Shown here: positions 11,885 to 19,964 of the stretch, piece after piece | Position numbering within the stretch: the first letter of the stretch is position 1 | Layout of the letters: each line of letters opens with the position of its first letter | Assembly: GCA_022652485.1 (NCBI GenBank) | Contig: JALCRK010000032.1 | Span: 1-41,470, forward strand | Direction of reading: 5' to 3' | Source of the DNA: Sphingobium sp. | GTDB taxonomy: Bacteria; Pseudomonadota; Alphaproteobacteria; Sphingomonadales; Sphingomonadaceae | DNA length: 41,470 nt | Program-made: the position numbers and the translations under genes | The notes under the pieces: generated by a model | Seen by the model: only the letters and a program-made list of their open reading frames with translations | Told to the model about the DNA's origin: nothing | The model's database searches: none

Positions 11885-11899
11885 CGACCTATAGCGCCA

Positions 11900-12682
11900 T
11901 CAGAGCTGACGCTCGGCCATCATCTTCTTGGTTTCCGCGATCGCCTTGGCGGGTGACAACCCCTTGGGGCACACGTTGGCGCAGTTCATGATGGTGTGGC
12001 AGCGATAAAGGCGGAAGGGATCTTCCAGCTCGTCCAGACGCTCGCCGGTGAACTCGTCGCGACTGTCCGCCAGCCAGCGATAGGCCTGCAGCAGGATCGC
12101 CGGACCGAGGAACTTGTCGGAATTCCACCAGTAGCTCGGGCAGCTGGTCGAGCAGCAGGCGCACAGAATGCACTCGTAGAGACCGTCGAGCTTTTCGCGA
12201 TCTTCGGGAGACTGAAGTCGCTCCTTACCCGAAGGCGTGGTGGACACCGTCTTCAGCCAGGGCTGGATCGAGGCATATTGCGCGTAAAAATGGGTAAAGT
12301 CCGGTACCAGATCCTTGATCACATCCATATGCGGCAGGGGTGTGATCCGCACTTCGCCTTTGCAATCCTCGATCGCGGTGGTGCAGGCGAGACCGTTCTT
12401 GCCGTTGATGTTCATCGAGCAGGAACCGCAAATGCCCTCGCGGCAGGAGCGGCGGAAGGTAAGCGTGGGATCCTGCTCGTTCTTCATCTTCAGAAGAGCG
12501 TCGAGCACCATCGGGCCACATTTGTCGATATCGATCTCGAAAGTATCGTAACGCGGATTCTCACCCGAGTCCGGATCGTACCGATAGACCTTGAAAGATT
12601 TGACGTTCGTCGCGCCCTCGGCCTTGTGCACTTTGCCCTTGCCGGTGATCTTGCTGTTCTTGGGAAGGGTGAAAGTCGCCAT
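11900..12682 (-). CDS. sdhB: Succinate dehydrogenase iron-sulfur subunit
   Basis: Electron-transfer subunit of complex II, carrying electrons from the flavoprotein SdhA to ubiquinone at the inner membrane. All cluster ligands are visible: CREGICGSC plus a downstream Cys for the 2Fe-2S centre, and [12 protein letters not shown] and NCANVCPKG for the 4Fe-4S and 3Fe-4S centres. The ATG at 12682 gives 260 residues, the normal length, with AGGA 8 bases upstream; an in-frame ATG at 12718 is less likely. The genes sdhC, sdhD and sdhA do not precede it: the upstream neighbour is a divergent lysis pair, so sdhB is detached from the rest of its complex in this window. Confidence 0.97.
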   Translation of the reverse strand: MATFTLPKNSKITGKGKVHKAEGATNVKSFKVYRYDPDSGENPRYDTFEIDIDKCGPMVLDALLKMKNEQDPTLTFRRSCREGICGSCSMNINGKNGLACTTAIEDCKGEVRITPLPHMDVIKDLVPDFTHFYAQYASIQPWLKTVSTTPSGKERLQSPEDREKLDGLYECILCACCSTSCPSYWWNSDKFLGPAILLQAYRWLADSRDEFTGERLDELEDPFRLYRCHTIMNCANVCPKGLSPAKAIAETKKMMAERQL

Positions 12683-12839
12683 ATCTGCAATCCTGATGAA
12701 TCTGCGGGGTCCAGCCAATGCTCGTTTGGGCCCCAGATAGCAAAGATTGCGAAAAGGTCTAGGCTGAATGGCCGATTAGGGCGCAGCTGTCCTACAAAAA
12801 CCAAATAGGTTAAAAAGCATCATTCTATCGGAGGTGCTT

Positions 12840-13382
12840 ATGACAGAATTGGCCAGTCTGCTAAAGAAACTGATCGCGAGGGAGGGTGGTTTTGCGGATC
12901 ATCCGGCAGATCGCGGAGGCGCGACCAACTGGGGCATTACGTCCGCCGTCGCGCGACAAAATGGATATGTCGGCGAGATGCGCGACCTCTCACGCGCGGA
13001 AGCCGAGCGCATTTACCGCTCCGTTTATTGGGAGAAGCCCGGCTATTCCGCCCTCGAAGCACTGGCGCCTTCCCTTGCGGCAGAGCTGTTTGACGCGGGA
13101 GTGAATACGGGCCCGCAGACCGCGACGCGCTTCCTGCAACGCGCGCTAAACGCGCTGAATCGCAATGGACACGACTATGCCGACCTCGCGGTCGACGGCG
13201 AATGTGGCTCCGTAACCCGGGAGGCGCTGTCCCGCTTCCTCGCCAAACGGGGCGCGCCAGGTGTGGCAGTGTTGGTCAAAGCGGTGCAGGCATTGCGGGG
13301 CGCGCACTATATCACATTGGCCGAAAACCGTTCCGCAAACGAAGCCTTTGTCTACGGCTGGCTCAACAACAGGATTGGCTGA
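12840..13382 (+). CDS. Endolysin, glycoside hydrolase family 108 type with C-terminal peptidoglycan-binding domain
   Basis: Predicted murein hydrolase of the phage and gene-transfer-agent type. The N-terminal half has the GH108 signature EGGF with candidate catalytic Glu15, followed by DRGGATNWGIT; the C-terminal part (about residues 95-180) fits the family's predicted peptidoglycan-binding domain, including GVNTGPQTATRFLQRALN. No signal peptide is seen, so export would need the neighbouring holin. The ATG at 12840 is preferred (GGAGG five bases upstream) to a GTG at 12834. It diverges from sdhB and is followed 42 bases later by the holin. The pairing matches the detached lysis locus of Rhodobacter gene transfer agents better than a secreted housekeeping lysozyme. 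Confidence 0.85.
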   Translation: MTELASLLKKLIAREGGFADHPADRGGATNWGITSAVARQNGYVGEMRDLSRAEAERIYRSVYWEKPGYSALEALAPSLAAELFDAGVNTGPQTATRFLQRALNALNRNGHDYADLAVDGECGSVTREALSRFLAKRGAPGVAVLVKAVQALRGAHYITLAENRSANEAFVYGWLNNRIG

Positions 13383-13424
13383 GCACGCCCCCTCCTCCAT
13401 CATTCACTTTAGAAGGAGCCGCAT

Positions 13425-13838
13425 ATGGCACTACTCGAAGCCCTTATCAGCCCGATAGCGGGCATCATCGACAAGATCATTCCCGATCCAAAGGCCCGCG
13501 ACGCCGCCAAACTTGAGCTGCTCAAACTACAGGGCGCGCAGGAAATGGAGGCACTGCGCACCCAGCTCTCCGCGATCCTCGCCGAGGCGCAGTCCGCCGA
13601 CCCCTGGACAAGCCGGGCCCGCCCGGCCTTTTTGTACGTGATCTACACCCTTTTGCTCTGGTCGATTCCCATGGGGCTAATCGCTGCGACGCAGCCCGCG
13701 ATGGCAGAGAATATCGCCCGTGGGATGAACGCCTACCTCGCCGGAATACCCGAGCCGCTCTATACGCTCTTCGGAACAGGCTATCTCGGCTACACTGCGG
13801 CGCGAACCTGGGGGAAGATCAGGGGCGTGGACAAATAG
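13425..13838 (+). CDS. Holin of the GTA 3-TM family
   Basis: The 137-residue protein has an amphipathic N-terminus (LLEALISPIAGIIDKIIPD), a charged helix (KLELLKLQGAQEMEALRTQL), the hallmark DPWTSRARP turn, and two clear hydrophobic segments at about 69-88 (FLYVIYTLLLWSIPMGLIAA) and 109-128. This order is typical of the family named for holins of gene transfer agents. Such proteins open the inner membrane so that the endolysin can reach peptidoglycan. AAGGAG lies six bases before the ATG. It forms a two-gene lysis cassette with the preceding endolysin; no capsid, tail or terminase genes are nearby. Confidence 0.85.
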   Translation: MALLEALISPIAGIIDKIIPDPKARDAAKLELLKLQGAQEMEALRTQLSAILAEAQSADPWTSRARPAFLYVIYTLLLWSIPMGLIAATQPAMAENIARGMNAYLAGIPEPLYTLFGTGYLGYTAARTWGKIRGVDK

Positions 13839-13853
13839 GAACGCGTCCCGCGC

Positions 13854-14384
13854 TTATCCTACCCTGCGAAGATCCTTGGCAAAGCTGGAGGCCTTGTCCA
13901 CATAACGCTCCGCCGACATGCGAAAGCCTGCGATCGCGGCTTCATCGAGGGCACGCACAGCTCTGGCCGGGACACCGACAATCAGGCTTCCCGGCTCAAA
14001 GGTCTTGCCCTCCGTAACCAGCGCACCCGCGCCCACGACGCAGTTCTCGGGAATGACGGCGCGGTTGAGAATGGTCGCGCCCATTCCGATCAGGCTGTTA
14101 TTTCCGATAGTGCAGCCGTGCAGCATGACATGATGCCCTACCGTCACGCCTTCACCCACGGTGCAGGGAATGCCCTCGTCGCTGTGGAGCACGGCCTGCT
14201 CCTGAATGTTGCTGCGGGCGCCAACGGTGATCCGGGTGTTGTCCGCGCGAATGACCGCGCCGAACCATATGCTCACGTTTTCACCCAGATGCACATCGCC
14301 GATGACATCCGCGGACGGCGCGACCCAGGCCGATCCGCTTTCCGGCAGCTGCGGCGCCTTGCCCTCAAACTCGTAAAGCGGCAC
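13854..14384 (-). CDS. Gamma carbonic anhydrase-like hexapeptide-repeat protein
   Basis: Left-handed beta-helix protein of the gamma carbonic anhydrase / YrdA / PaaY group. The hexapeptide repeats run from about residue 20 to 140 ([20 protein letters not shown] through [20 protein letters not shown]), and the metal-binding His residues in VLHSDEG and [11 protein letters not shown] are present. I start it at GTG 14384 (176 residues) because GGAGG lies five bases upstream; an ATG at 14450 would read through the tRNA-Ala gene. No clear promoter is visible in the 27 bases between the tRNA and this start, so it may be expressed from the tRNA promoter. Enzyme activity is not certain for this subgroup. 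Confidence 0.9.
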   Translation of the reverse strand: MPLYEFEGKAPQLPESGSAWVAPSADVIGDVHLGENVSIWFGAVIRADNTRITVGARSNIQEQAVLHSDEGIPCTVGEGVTVGHHVMLHGCTIGNNSLIGMGATILNRAVIPENCVVGAGALVTEGKTFEPGSLIVGVPARAVRALDEAAIAGFRMSAERYVDKASSFAKDLRRVG

Positions 14385-14411
14385 GGCGACCTCCCGTTTT
14401 AAATGGAGAAA

Positions 14412-14487
<76 letters not shown>

Positions 14488-14497
14488 GAGGCGCTCG

Positions 14498-14526
14498 CCT
14501 ATAGGCGAGGCGGCGGAGCATGGCAA
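14498..14526 (-). promoter_or_regulatory. Sigma-70 promoter of tRNA-Ala
   Basis: TTGCCA (14526-14521) and TATAGG (14503-14498) are separated by 17 bases on the minus strand and end 10 bases before the mature tRNA. The -10 hexamer is embedded in the perfect 16-base palindrome CTCGCCTATAGGCGAG (14494-14509). Confidence 0.65.
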
Positions 14527-14635
14527 CGGCAATTTATGCGCGGGTTCGTTGAGATAGTCGTTTGTATCAACGAGGGGGCCGGACGGCGGCCCGCACCGAT
14601 CCAATTTTGTCTTTTTTCAAGAGCTTGGAAAAACC

Positions 14636-16087
14636 CTATTGCGAGAAGCTGACGCCGAGAAAATCCGGCACGGGGCCGTTCCAGGCGCCGTCCTCGGGCG
14701 TGCCATCGACATCCTGGAAGCGCGGCGCGCGCGCGCGCTCATCCCGCCCGCGGTCCTGCCCACGTTCATCGCGGGGCCGCTCCTCACGGGGGCGTTCCTC
14801 ACGCCGCCGTTCGTCACGCGGGTGATTCTCCCGGCCACGCTCCCCGCGCGCCGTATCCGGCCTGTCGACCTTTTCGGCCTTTTCGGACTTGTCGCCACGA
14901 CGGCCCCGGCCCCGGCCCCGCCCCTTCGGCGCTTCCTCGCGCTCACCGGCGTCATCCCCCTCATCGACCACAGCGGCCCCCGCCGCATAGTCGATCGACG
15001 TGCCGATCAGCTTCTGGATATTGTCGATCGCCTCGGCGTCGGCACTGGTCACGAACGTATAGGCAACGCCGCTGGCCCCGGCCCGCCCGGTACGCCCGAT
15101 GCGGTGGACATAATCGTCAGGATGCCAAGGCGCATCGAAATTGAACACGTGGCTCACGCCCTTGATATCCAGCCCGCGTGCGGCGACATCGGACGCGACG
15201 AGGATAGTAACCTCGCCGGATTTGAACCGATCCAGCTCCGCGATCCGGGCGCTCTGATCGATATCGCCGTGAATCTCGCCGCTGGAGAAGCCATGTTGCC
15301 GGAGGCTCTTGTTCAGCTCCCGCACGGTCGTCTTGCGGTTGCAGAAGATGATCGCGTTGGTGACGCCCTCGGCGCGCAGCAGATCGCGCAGCTTTTCCCG
15401 CTTCTTGCGCGCATCGACCTTCACCAGCCACTGGGTGATGTTGGCGGACGCGGTCGCGGGGCGCGCGACCTCGACATATTTGGGGTTGGACAGGAACTTG
15501 TCGCTGAGCTTCTTGATCGGCGGCGGCATGGTCGCCGAGAACAGCAAAGTCTGGCGGTTCGCGGGCAGCTTGATGCAGATATTCTCGATATCGGGGATGA
15601 AGCCCATGTCGAGCATCCGGTCCGCCTCGTCGATCACCAAAAGGCCGCAGCCGGTGAGCAGAATGTTGCCACGCTCGAACAGGTCCATCAGGCGGCCCGG
15701 TGTCGCGATCAGAACATCGACGCCCTTTTCCAGCGCCTTCACCTGATCGCCCATCGAGACGCCGCCGATCAGCAGCGCCATCGAGAGCTTGTGATATTTG
15801 CCGTATTTCTCGAAATTCTCGGCCACCTGCGCGGCCAATTCGCGCGTCGGCTCAAGGATCAGCGAGCGCGGCATCCGGGCGCGGCTGCGGCCATGCGCCA
15901 GAATGTCGATCATCGGCAGCACGAAGCTCGCCGTCTTGCCGGTGCCGGTCTGGGCGATGCCGATCAGATCTCTCATCATCAGCACCGGGGGGATCGCTTG
16001 CGCCTGAATCGGCGTGGGCGTGTCGTATCCTGCCTCGGTTACGGCTCGCAGCAGCTCGTCAGACAGGCCGAGATCGGCAAATTTCAT
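14636..16087 (-). CDS. DEAD-box ATP-dependent RNA helicase, RhlE-like
   Basis: RNA helicase for ribosome assembly or mRNA decay. Motifs in order: Q motif [14 protein letters not shown] (about residues 19-32), Walker [24 protein letters not shown], the DEAD box [11 protein letters not shown] in LLFSATMPP, and helicase-C motifs [20 protein letters not shown] and [10 protein letters not shown]. The 483-residue length and motif spacing fit RhlE. The last about 100 residues (from about 375) are a low-complexity tail very rich in Arg, Glu and Asp, as in many alphaproteobacterial relatives, likely an RNA-contacting disordered segment. The gene stands alone between tRNA-Ala and the toxin-antitoxin promoter. 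Confidence 0.93.
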   Translation of the reverse strand: MKFADLGLSDELLRAVTEAGYDTPTPIQAQAIPPVLMMRDLIGIAQTGTGKTASFVLPMIDILAHGRSRARMPRSLILEPTRELAAQVAENFEKYGKYHKLSMALLIGGVSMGDQVKALEKGVDVLIATPGRLMDLFERGNILLTGCGLLVIDEADRMLDMGFIPDIENICIKLPANRQTLLFSATMPPPIKKLSDKFLSNPKYVEVARPATASANITQWLVKVDARKKREKLRDLLRAEGVTNAIIFCNRKTTVRELNKSLRQHGFSSGEIHGDIDQSARIAELDRFKSGEVTILVASDVAARGLDIKGVSHVFNFDAPWHPDDYVHRIGRTGRAGASGVAYTFVTSADAEAIDNIQKLIGTSIDYAAGAAVVDEGDDAGEREEAPKGRGRGRGRRGDKSEKAEKVDRPDTARGERGRENHPRDERRREERPREERPRDERGQDRGRDERARAPRFQDVDGTPEDGAWNGPVPDFLGVSFSQ

Positions 16088-16217
16088 TCAGGTTCCGGGA
16101 TAATTTGCGGCGACCGACGGGACGCCCTCACTAGGCCGCGCCCATGCGCAAGTTGGACGGTTTTGTCAAGGAATTCCCATAAAAAGGGGGTAGGAGCGCC
16201 GCTTTGGCGGGTGACGC

Positions 16218-16246
16218 TTGATAAATTACACCGATGTAGCTACATT
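16218..16246 (+). promoter_or_regulatory. Promoter and overlapping operator of the toxin-antitoxin operon
   Basis: TTGATA (16218-16223) and TACATT (16241-16246) are spaced by 17 bases, a good sigma-70 promoter 26 bases before the antitoxin ATG. The perfect palindrome ATGTAGCTACAT (16234-16245) overlaps the -10 element. Ribbon-helix-helix antitoxins bind such palindromes, so autoregulation is likely. Confidence 0.7.
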
Positions 16247-16271
16247 GAAGCCACATATCGGAGTTCCCATC

Positions 16272-16529
16272 ATGAATGCTGACACTGTTGTGCGCGCCCG
16301 GATCGACAATGAAACCAAGAAGCGAGCTATCAACGCCTTGCAAGCTATGGGTCTGTCCGTTTCCGATGCCATCCGTCTGTTGATGCACCGCATCGCAGAT
16401 GAGCAACGCCTGCCCTTTGCCGTCGAGGTTCCAAACGCCGAAACACGGCGCGCAATGGAGGAACTTGAGACAGGTAAAGGCAAGACCTATGCAAGCTCCG
16501 CCGAGATGATGAAAGATATGGGGCTGTAA
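16272..16529 (+). CDS. Antitoxin of the RelB/DinJ family
   Basis: Antitoxin of a type II toxin-antitoxin pair. The 85-residue product begins with the ribbon-helix-helix DNA-binding segment (MNADTVVRARIDNETKKRAI, then LQAMGLSVSDAIRLLMHRIADEQRLPF) characteristic of RelB/DinJ, followed by a charged C-terminal arm (ETRRAMEELETGKGKTY) that would wrap the toxin. I chose ATG 16272 with GGAG 8 bases upstream over an in-frame ATG at 16218, which would lie in the promoter. Its stop overlaps the toxin start by one base (TAATG), so expression is coupled. Autorepression through the palindrome at 16234-16245 is inferred. Confidence 0.9.
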   Translation: MNADTVVRARIDNETKKRAINALQAMGLSVSDAIRLLMHRIADEQRLPFAVEVPNAETRRAMEELETGKGKTYASSAEMMKDMGL

Positions 16530-16768
16530 TGCGGCGACTCGCGCCGTCCGGAAGGTTCAGAAAGGATCTCAAAAGGGCGGCGAAGCTGGATCTGCTTGTT
16601 GCGGATCAGCCTTTGCCTCCGGGCTACAACGATCATCCGCTCAGAGGAAACTGGAAAGGATGGCGCGATCTTCATATCGAGCCGGACTGGCTGCTGCTGT
16701 ATCGCGTAACGGAAGACCGTATCGAGCTGGCCCGAACTGGAAGCCATTCCGATCTTTTTGACGAATAG
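16529..16768 (+). CDS. YafQ-family mRNA interferase toxin, shortened in its helical region
   Basis: Ribosome-dependent endoribonuclease toxin of the RelE/YafQ fold. The C-terminal catalytic part is canonical: NDHPLRGNWKGWRDLHIEPDW followed by RTGSHSDLF, retaining the equivalents of E. coli YafQ His50, His63, Asp67, Trp68, His87 and Phe91. The protein is only 79 residues, against about 92 for YafQ. The missing part lies between KDLKRAAK and LDLLVADQPLP, where relatives have about 12-14 more residues of the second helix. The frame is open and the stop normal, so this is an in-frame contraction and not a frameshift. It may be a reduced-activity toxin or simply a compact variant. Confidence 0.85.
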   Translation: MRRLAPSGRFRKDLKRAAKLDLLVADQPLPPGYNDHPLRGNWKGWRDLHIEPDWLLLYRVTEDRIELARTGSHSDLFDE

Positions 16769-16775
16769 GCCTCCG

Positions 16776-17291
16776 TCAGTCGTCTTCCGGCACGAGCCAG
16801 ACCAGCTTGCGGATCGCGCAGTCCGCGCCGCTGCGCGCGAGCACCTTGTCCCTGCCCGCGCAGAGCTGGCCATCTTCATTCGGCTCGATATAGAAGCCGG
16901 AATAGAGGCTGGCGGGGTTGCATTCCCGGCTCAGCAGCGCGCGCATCCGCTCTCGCCCCTTGAGCAGCAGATCCACGCCGCGCTCCGAAGTAACGGCTGC
17001 GGCCCGCAACCGGCTGATCGGAATGCATTTCGGACCTTTATGCTCGTCCCACTCGACGACAGGCGGCGCGGAGGGCGGCGGTGGCGGCGCGCGGCGCATC
17101 ATCGGTACGCGGATGATGACCCGCTGTTCGATCGTGAGCTGCGCGAGCTGGTCCGGTGGCGATGAGGCATCGGGTGCGGCCATCCACGGAAGGCGCACCG
17201 GCGGCGCGGCTCCGCCCTCCCCCTCAGGCTGGCGGGCATCCGGCGTCGCGGCGATGGACAATAAGAGAAACAGCAGCGACGCCACATTCAT
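16776..17291 (-). CDS. Secreted protein of unknown function
   Basis: I do not recognise a named family. With start ATG 17291 the product is 171 residues: a likely signal peptide (MNVASLLFLLLSIAATPDA), a low-complexity acidic and Pro-rich segment including APPPPPSAPP (about residues 70-80), and a C-terminal domain with three Cys (GPKCIPISRL, SRECNPASLY, DCAIRKLVW; a further Cys in QLCAGRD makes four), which could form two disulfides in the periplasm. Longer in-frame starts up to 17435 exist but lead into the FAD-oxidase coding region on the other strand. It converges with the toxin gene (7 bases apart) and diverges from the oxidase. The ribosome site is weak, so the start is uncertain. Confidence 0.6.
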   Translation of the reverse strand: MNVASLLFLLLSIAATPDARQPEGEGGAAPPVRLPWMAAPDASSPPDQLAQLTIEQRVIIRVPMMRRAPPPPPSAPPVVEWDEHKGPKCIPISRLRAAAVTSERGVDLLLKGRERMRALLSRECNPASLYSGFYIEPNEDGQLCAGRDKVLARSGADCAIRKLVWLVPEDD

Positions 17292-17373
17292 TCCATAACA
17301 GACGGGTCTCGACCGTGATGTGCATAATTCCAGACGGTTGAACAACAGGTGAATTGCGGCGATACGGGAAATC

Positions 17374-18816
17374 ATGACCGATACACTCTCTCTCGACGCC
17401 TTCGCAGGCATTCTTGGCCCCAAGGGCATCGCCACCGACCCGGACGATATCGCGCCGTGGCTGCGCGACTGGCGGGACCATTATCAGGGCCAGGCGGCGG
17501 CGATCCTCAGCCCGGCAAACGTAGAGGAGGTGGCGGCGTGCGTGCGCCTCGCGGCGGAGCGGGGCATCCCCCTCGTGCCGCAGGGGGGCAACACCTCGAT
17601 GGTGGGCGGCGCGACTCCACCCAAGGACGGCAGCGCGCTCATCCTCTCGCTCCGGCGCATGAACCGCATCCGCGCGATAGACCCGGAGGCCAACCAGGCG
17701 GTGTGCGAGGCGGGCGTGATCCTCTCCACCCTGCACGACGCGGCGGAGGCGGCCGGTAGGCGTTTCCCCTTAAGCCTCGGCGCCAAGGGATCGGCCACCA
17801 TCGGCGGGCTGATCTCGACCAACGCCGGGGGCACACAGGTGCTGCGCCACGGCACGATGCGCGGGCTGGTCGAGGGGCTGGAGGCGGTGCTGCCCGACGG
17901 GAGCATCTATGATGGCCTCAAACCGCTGAAGAAGGACAATCGCGGCTATGACCTCAAGCAGCTGCTGATCGGCGCGGAAGGCACGCTCGGCATCGTCACC
18001 GCCGCGACGCTGAAGCTGGTTCCGGAGATCGGCATCGGCGCGACGGCATGGTTCGGGCTGGCGTCGCCCCACGCGGCGCTTCGGCTGCTGCGCGCGCTGC
18101 AGGCGCGGCTGGGGCCGATCATCGAGGGGTTCGAGGTGATGGCCGAGGAGCCGGTGCGCTATGTATTCGACCATATTCCCGACACGCGCCCGCCGATCAC
18201 TCCGCTTGCGCCGTGGAACGCGCTGATCGAGTTCGACCTCACCGGCTTCGGGCCGGACGGGCGGGAACGGCTGGAAACGCTGCTGGGGGAGATCATCGCT
18301 GACGAATCGCTCGGGGTGATGGATGCCGCCGTCGCGCAGAACGAGACGCAGGCGCGCGATTTCTGGCGCATCCGCGAGACCATTCCCGAGGCGGAGCGCG
18401 CGGCGGGCTTCCCGATCGCGTTCGACATCAGCGTGCCGATCGAGGACATGCCGGATTTCATGATCGACGCCGCCGCCGCCGCGACGGCGCGCTTTCCGGG
18501 CACCACCGCGACCTCCTACGGGCATCTGGGCGACGGCAATGTGCATTTCCATGTCCGCGCGCCGCGCGACGTGACGGATCGCGCGGCCTGGCTGCATTCG
18601 ACGGGAGAGGAGGTGCGGCATTTCGTGCATGATCTGGTGGTCGCCGCCGGGGGGTCGATCTCCGCCGAGCATGGCATCGGCCAGTCCAAGCGGGCGGAGC
18701 TGGGCCGCCTCGCCTCGCCCGCGCGCATCGGCGCTCTGCGCGCCATCAAGCAGGCGCTGGACCCGCAGGGCATCATGAACCCCGGCAAGCTCATCCCGCT
18801 TGCCAGCGAAGGCTGA
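17374..18816 (+). CDS. FAD-linked oxidase, GlcD / D-2-hydroxyacid dehydrogenase family
   Basis: Flavoprotein with an N-terminal FAD-binding type 4 domain (about residues 35-210; PP-loop PQGGNTSMVGGATP and GGLISTNAGGTQVLRHG) and a C-terminal FAD-oxidase domain (about 230-478). The conserved GHLGDGNVHFHVRAP and EHGIGQSKR motifs, with the metal- and substrate-binding His residues, place it with D-lactate, glycolate and D-2-hydroxyglutarate dehydrogenases. Length 480 fits the D-2-hydroxyglutarate/D-lactate subgroup. The substrate cannot be fixed from sequence, and no glcE/glcF or serA-like partner is adjacent. It is followed after 78 bases by the SapC gene on the same strand. Confidence 0.88.
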   Translation: MTDTLSLDAFAGILGPKGIATDPDDIAPWLRDWRDHYQGQAAAILSPANVEEVAACVRLAAERGIPLVPQGGNTSMVGGATPPKDGSALILSLRRMNRIRAIDPEANQAVCEAGVILSTLHDAAEAAGRRFPLSLGAKGSATIGGLISTNAGGTQVLRHGTMRGLVEGLEAVLPDGSIYDGLKPLKKDNRGYDLKQLLIGAEGTLGIVTAATLKLVPEIGIGATAWFGLASPHAALRLLRALQARLGPIIEGFEVMAEEPVRYVFDHIPDTRPPITPLAPWNALIEFDLTGFGPDGRERLETLLGEIIADESLGVMDAAVAQNETQARDFWRIRETIPEAERAAGFPIAFDISVPIEDMPDFMIDAAAAATARFPGTTATSYGHLGDGNVHFHVRAPRDVTDRAAWLHSTGEEVRHFVHDLVVAAGGSISAEHGIGQSKRAELGRLASPARIGALRAIKQALDPQGIMNPGKLIPLASEG

Positions 18817-18830
18817 GCACAGTATCCGCC

Positions 18831-18844
18831 GACACAATAGTGTC
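18831..18844. other. Short inverted repeat between the oxidase and SapC genes
   Basis: GACAC and GTGTC flank AATA and are followed by a short A-rich stretch. It could be a weak transcript end for the oxidase or an operator for the SapC gene; nothing decides between these. Confidence 0.3.
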
Positions 18845-18894
18845 AAAATTCCGGGGCAGTGGCTTCGGAGTCCAGTTTGAATGGAGAGTTTCCG

Positions 18895-19677
18895 ATGGCA
18901 AGCGCCCCACAGGCCAACAATCTACCGATCTTCTACAACGACCTTGTGCCGCTCAACAGCAACGAGCACGCCAAGCTGCGCCTGAAGCCCGCCGATGCCG
19001 CACCGTTCCTCAAGGATCAGCACGCCGTGCCGCTGACCGTCGATGAGTTCGTGACGGCCCAGCGCTTCGTGCCGATCATCTTCTCTGCTGGTGACGAGCC
19101 GGTGCCGCTCGCGCTGATGGGCCTAAACGAGGGCGTCAACACCTTCCTCGACGAGGACGGCAAGCTGCGCGGCTCGGCCTATGTGCCCGCCTATGTGCGC
19201 CGCTACCCCTGGATGCTCGCGAAGCTGCGTCCCGATAGCGACGAGCTGTCGCTCTGCTTCGACCCCAGCTCTGACACGCTCGGCGAGTTCGACGAGGGCG
19301 AGGCGCTGCTCGACGATGGCAAGCCGACCGAGCTGACGCAGAACATCCTGAAATTCTGTGAGGATTTCGAGACGGCGGCGCTCCGCACCGGCCAGTTCAT
19401 GAAGGAGCTGAAGGATATGGAGCTGCTGATGGACGGCGAGGTCGCCATCCAGGTGCCGGGCAACGACCAGCCCTTCGTCTATCGCGGCTTCCAGATGGTG
19501 AACGAGGAAAAGCTGCGCGACATGCGCGGCGACCAGCTGCGCAAGATCAACCAGAGCGGTATGCTGCCGTTGATCCACGCCCATCTGTTCTCGCTCCAGC
19601 TGATGCGCGAAGTGTTCCAGCAACAGGTGGAACAGGGCAAGATGCCGCAGGTAAAGATGCCCGAAACGGTCAACTGA
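18895..19677 (+). CDS. SapC family protein
   Basis: Member of the SapC family (named after a Campylobacter S-layer locus protein), widespread in sphingomonads; the molecular role is not established. The 260-residue product carries the typical opening NNLPIFYNDLVPLNSNEHAKLRL, the central VPIIFSAGDEPVPLALMGL and YVPAYVRRYPWML blocks, and the C-terminal MLPLIHAHLFSLQLMREV. I chose ATG 18895 (GGAGAG six bases upstream) over an in-frame ATG at 18859. No signal peptide or membrane segment is evident. A strong intrinsic terminator follows 45 bases after the stop. Confidence 0.9.
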   Translation: MASAPQANNLPIFYNDLVPLNSNEHAKLRLKPADAAPFLKDQHAVPLTVDEFVTAQRFVPIIFSAGDEPVPLALMGLNEGVNTFLDEDGKLRGSAYVPAYVRRYPWMLAKLRPDSDELSLCFDPSSDTLGEFDEGEALLDDGKPTELTQNILKFCEDFETAALRTGQFMKELKDMELLMDGEVAIQVPGNDQPFVYRGFQMVNEEKLRDMRGDQLRKINQSGMLPLIHAHLFSLQLMREVFQQQVEQGKMPQVKMPETVN

Positions 19678-19722
19678 CCGAAGCCGCAGATTATACTGCG
19701 CATTTCCTTTTAGCGGATTTTG

Positions 19723-19759
19723 AACCCGGCCTGTGCCCCTGGCGGCAGGCCGGGTTTTT
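19723..19759 (+). terminator. Intrinsic terminator after the SapC gene
   Basis: An 11-bp perfect stem, AACCCGGCCTG (19723-19733) with CAGGCCGGGTT (19746-19756), a 12-base loop, and a run of five T at 19755-19759. Confidence 0.92.
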
Positions 19760-19819
19760 ATTTGCCGCGCGCTTTCCGACGAGCCGTTTCCAGTGCCGCA
19801 ATTCTTTCCGCGGCAATGG

Positions 19820-19848
19820 TTGAAAATAAATCGCATATGGCTTACCTA
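19820..19848 (+). promoter_or_regulatory. Sigma-70 promoter of the candidate sRNA
   Basis: TTGAAA (19820-19825) and TACCTA (19843-19848) with exactly 17 bases between them. It lies downstream of the SapC terminator, and no coding sequence with a ribosome site follows, so it most plausibly drives the small RNA at 19855-19964. Confidence 0.65.
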
Positions 19849-19854
19849 TGGTGC

Positions 19855-19964
19855 GTGCCGGCGCCTGTTCCCCTTTCGGGCGCTCGCATGATGCCTTCGT
19901 CTCGAAGGCATCTCCTCCCTGAACCTGGCCACCCTATGCTTCGCGCATAGGGTGGTTTTTGTTT
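19855..19964 (+). ncRNA. Candidate trans-acting small RNA with anti-Shine-Dalgarno stretch
   Basis: Predicted transcript of about 110 bases between its own promoter (19820-19848) and an intrinsic terminator. Hairpin 1 pairs GCGCCTG (19861-19867) with CGGGCGC (19877-19883) and exposes a C-rich loop TTCCCCTTT. Hairpin 2 is a perfect 10-bp stem (19890-19899 with 19903-19912) with loop TCT. A single-stranded linker holds TCCTCCC (19913-19919), complementary to ribosome-binding sites. The terminator stem 19929-19939/19945-19955 ends in TTTTT. This design (C-rich loop, CUCCUCCC, terminator) resembles the SuhB / alpha-r14 RNAs of alphaproteobacteria, one of which represses catabolic mRNA translation in Sphingopyxis. 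Family membership is inference; no protein reading frame of merit is present. Confidence 0.75.

Noticed and set aside
12840..13838. A prophage or prophage remnant
   Set aside because: Only lysis genes are present, base composition matches the neighbours, and there is no integrase, attachment repeat or structural gene nearby.
14639..16282. A 547-codon open frame on the plus strand opposite the RhlE-like helicase
   Set aside because: All helicase motifs are on the minus strand; the antisense product is low-complexity and shows no family features.
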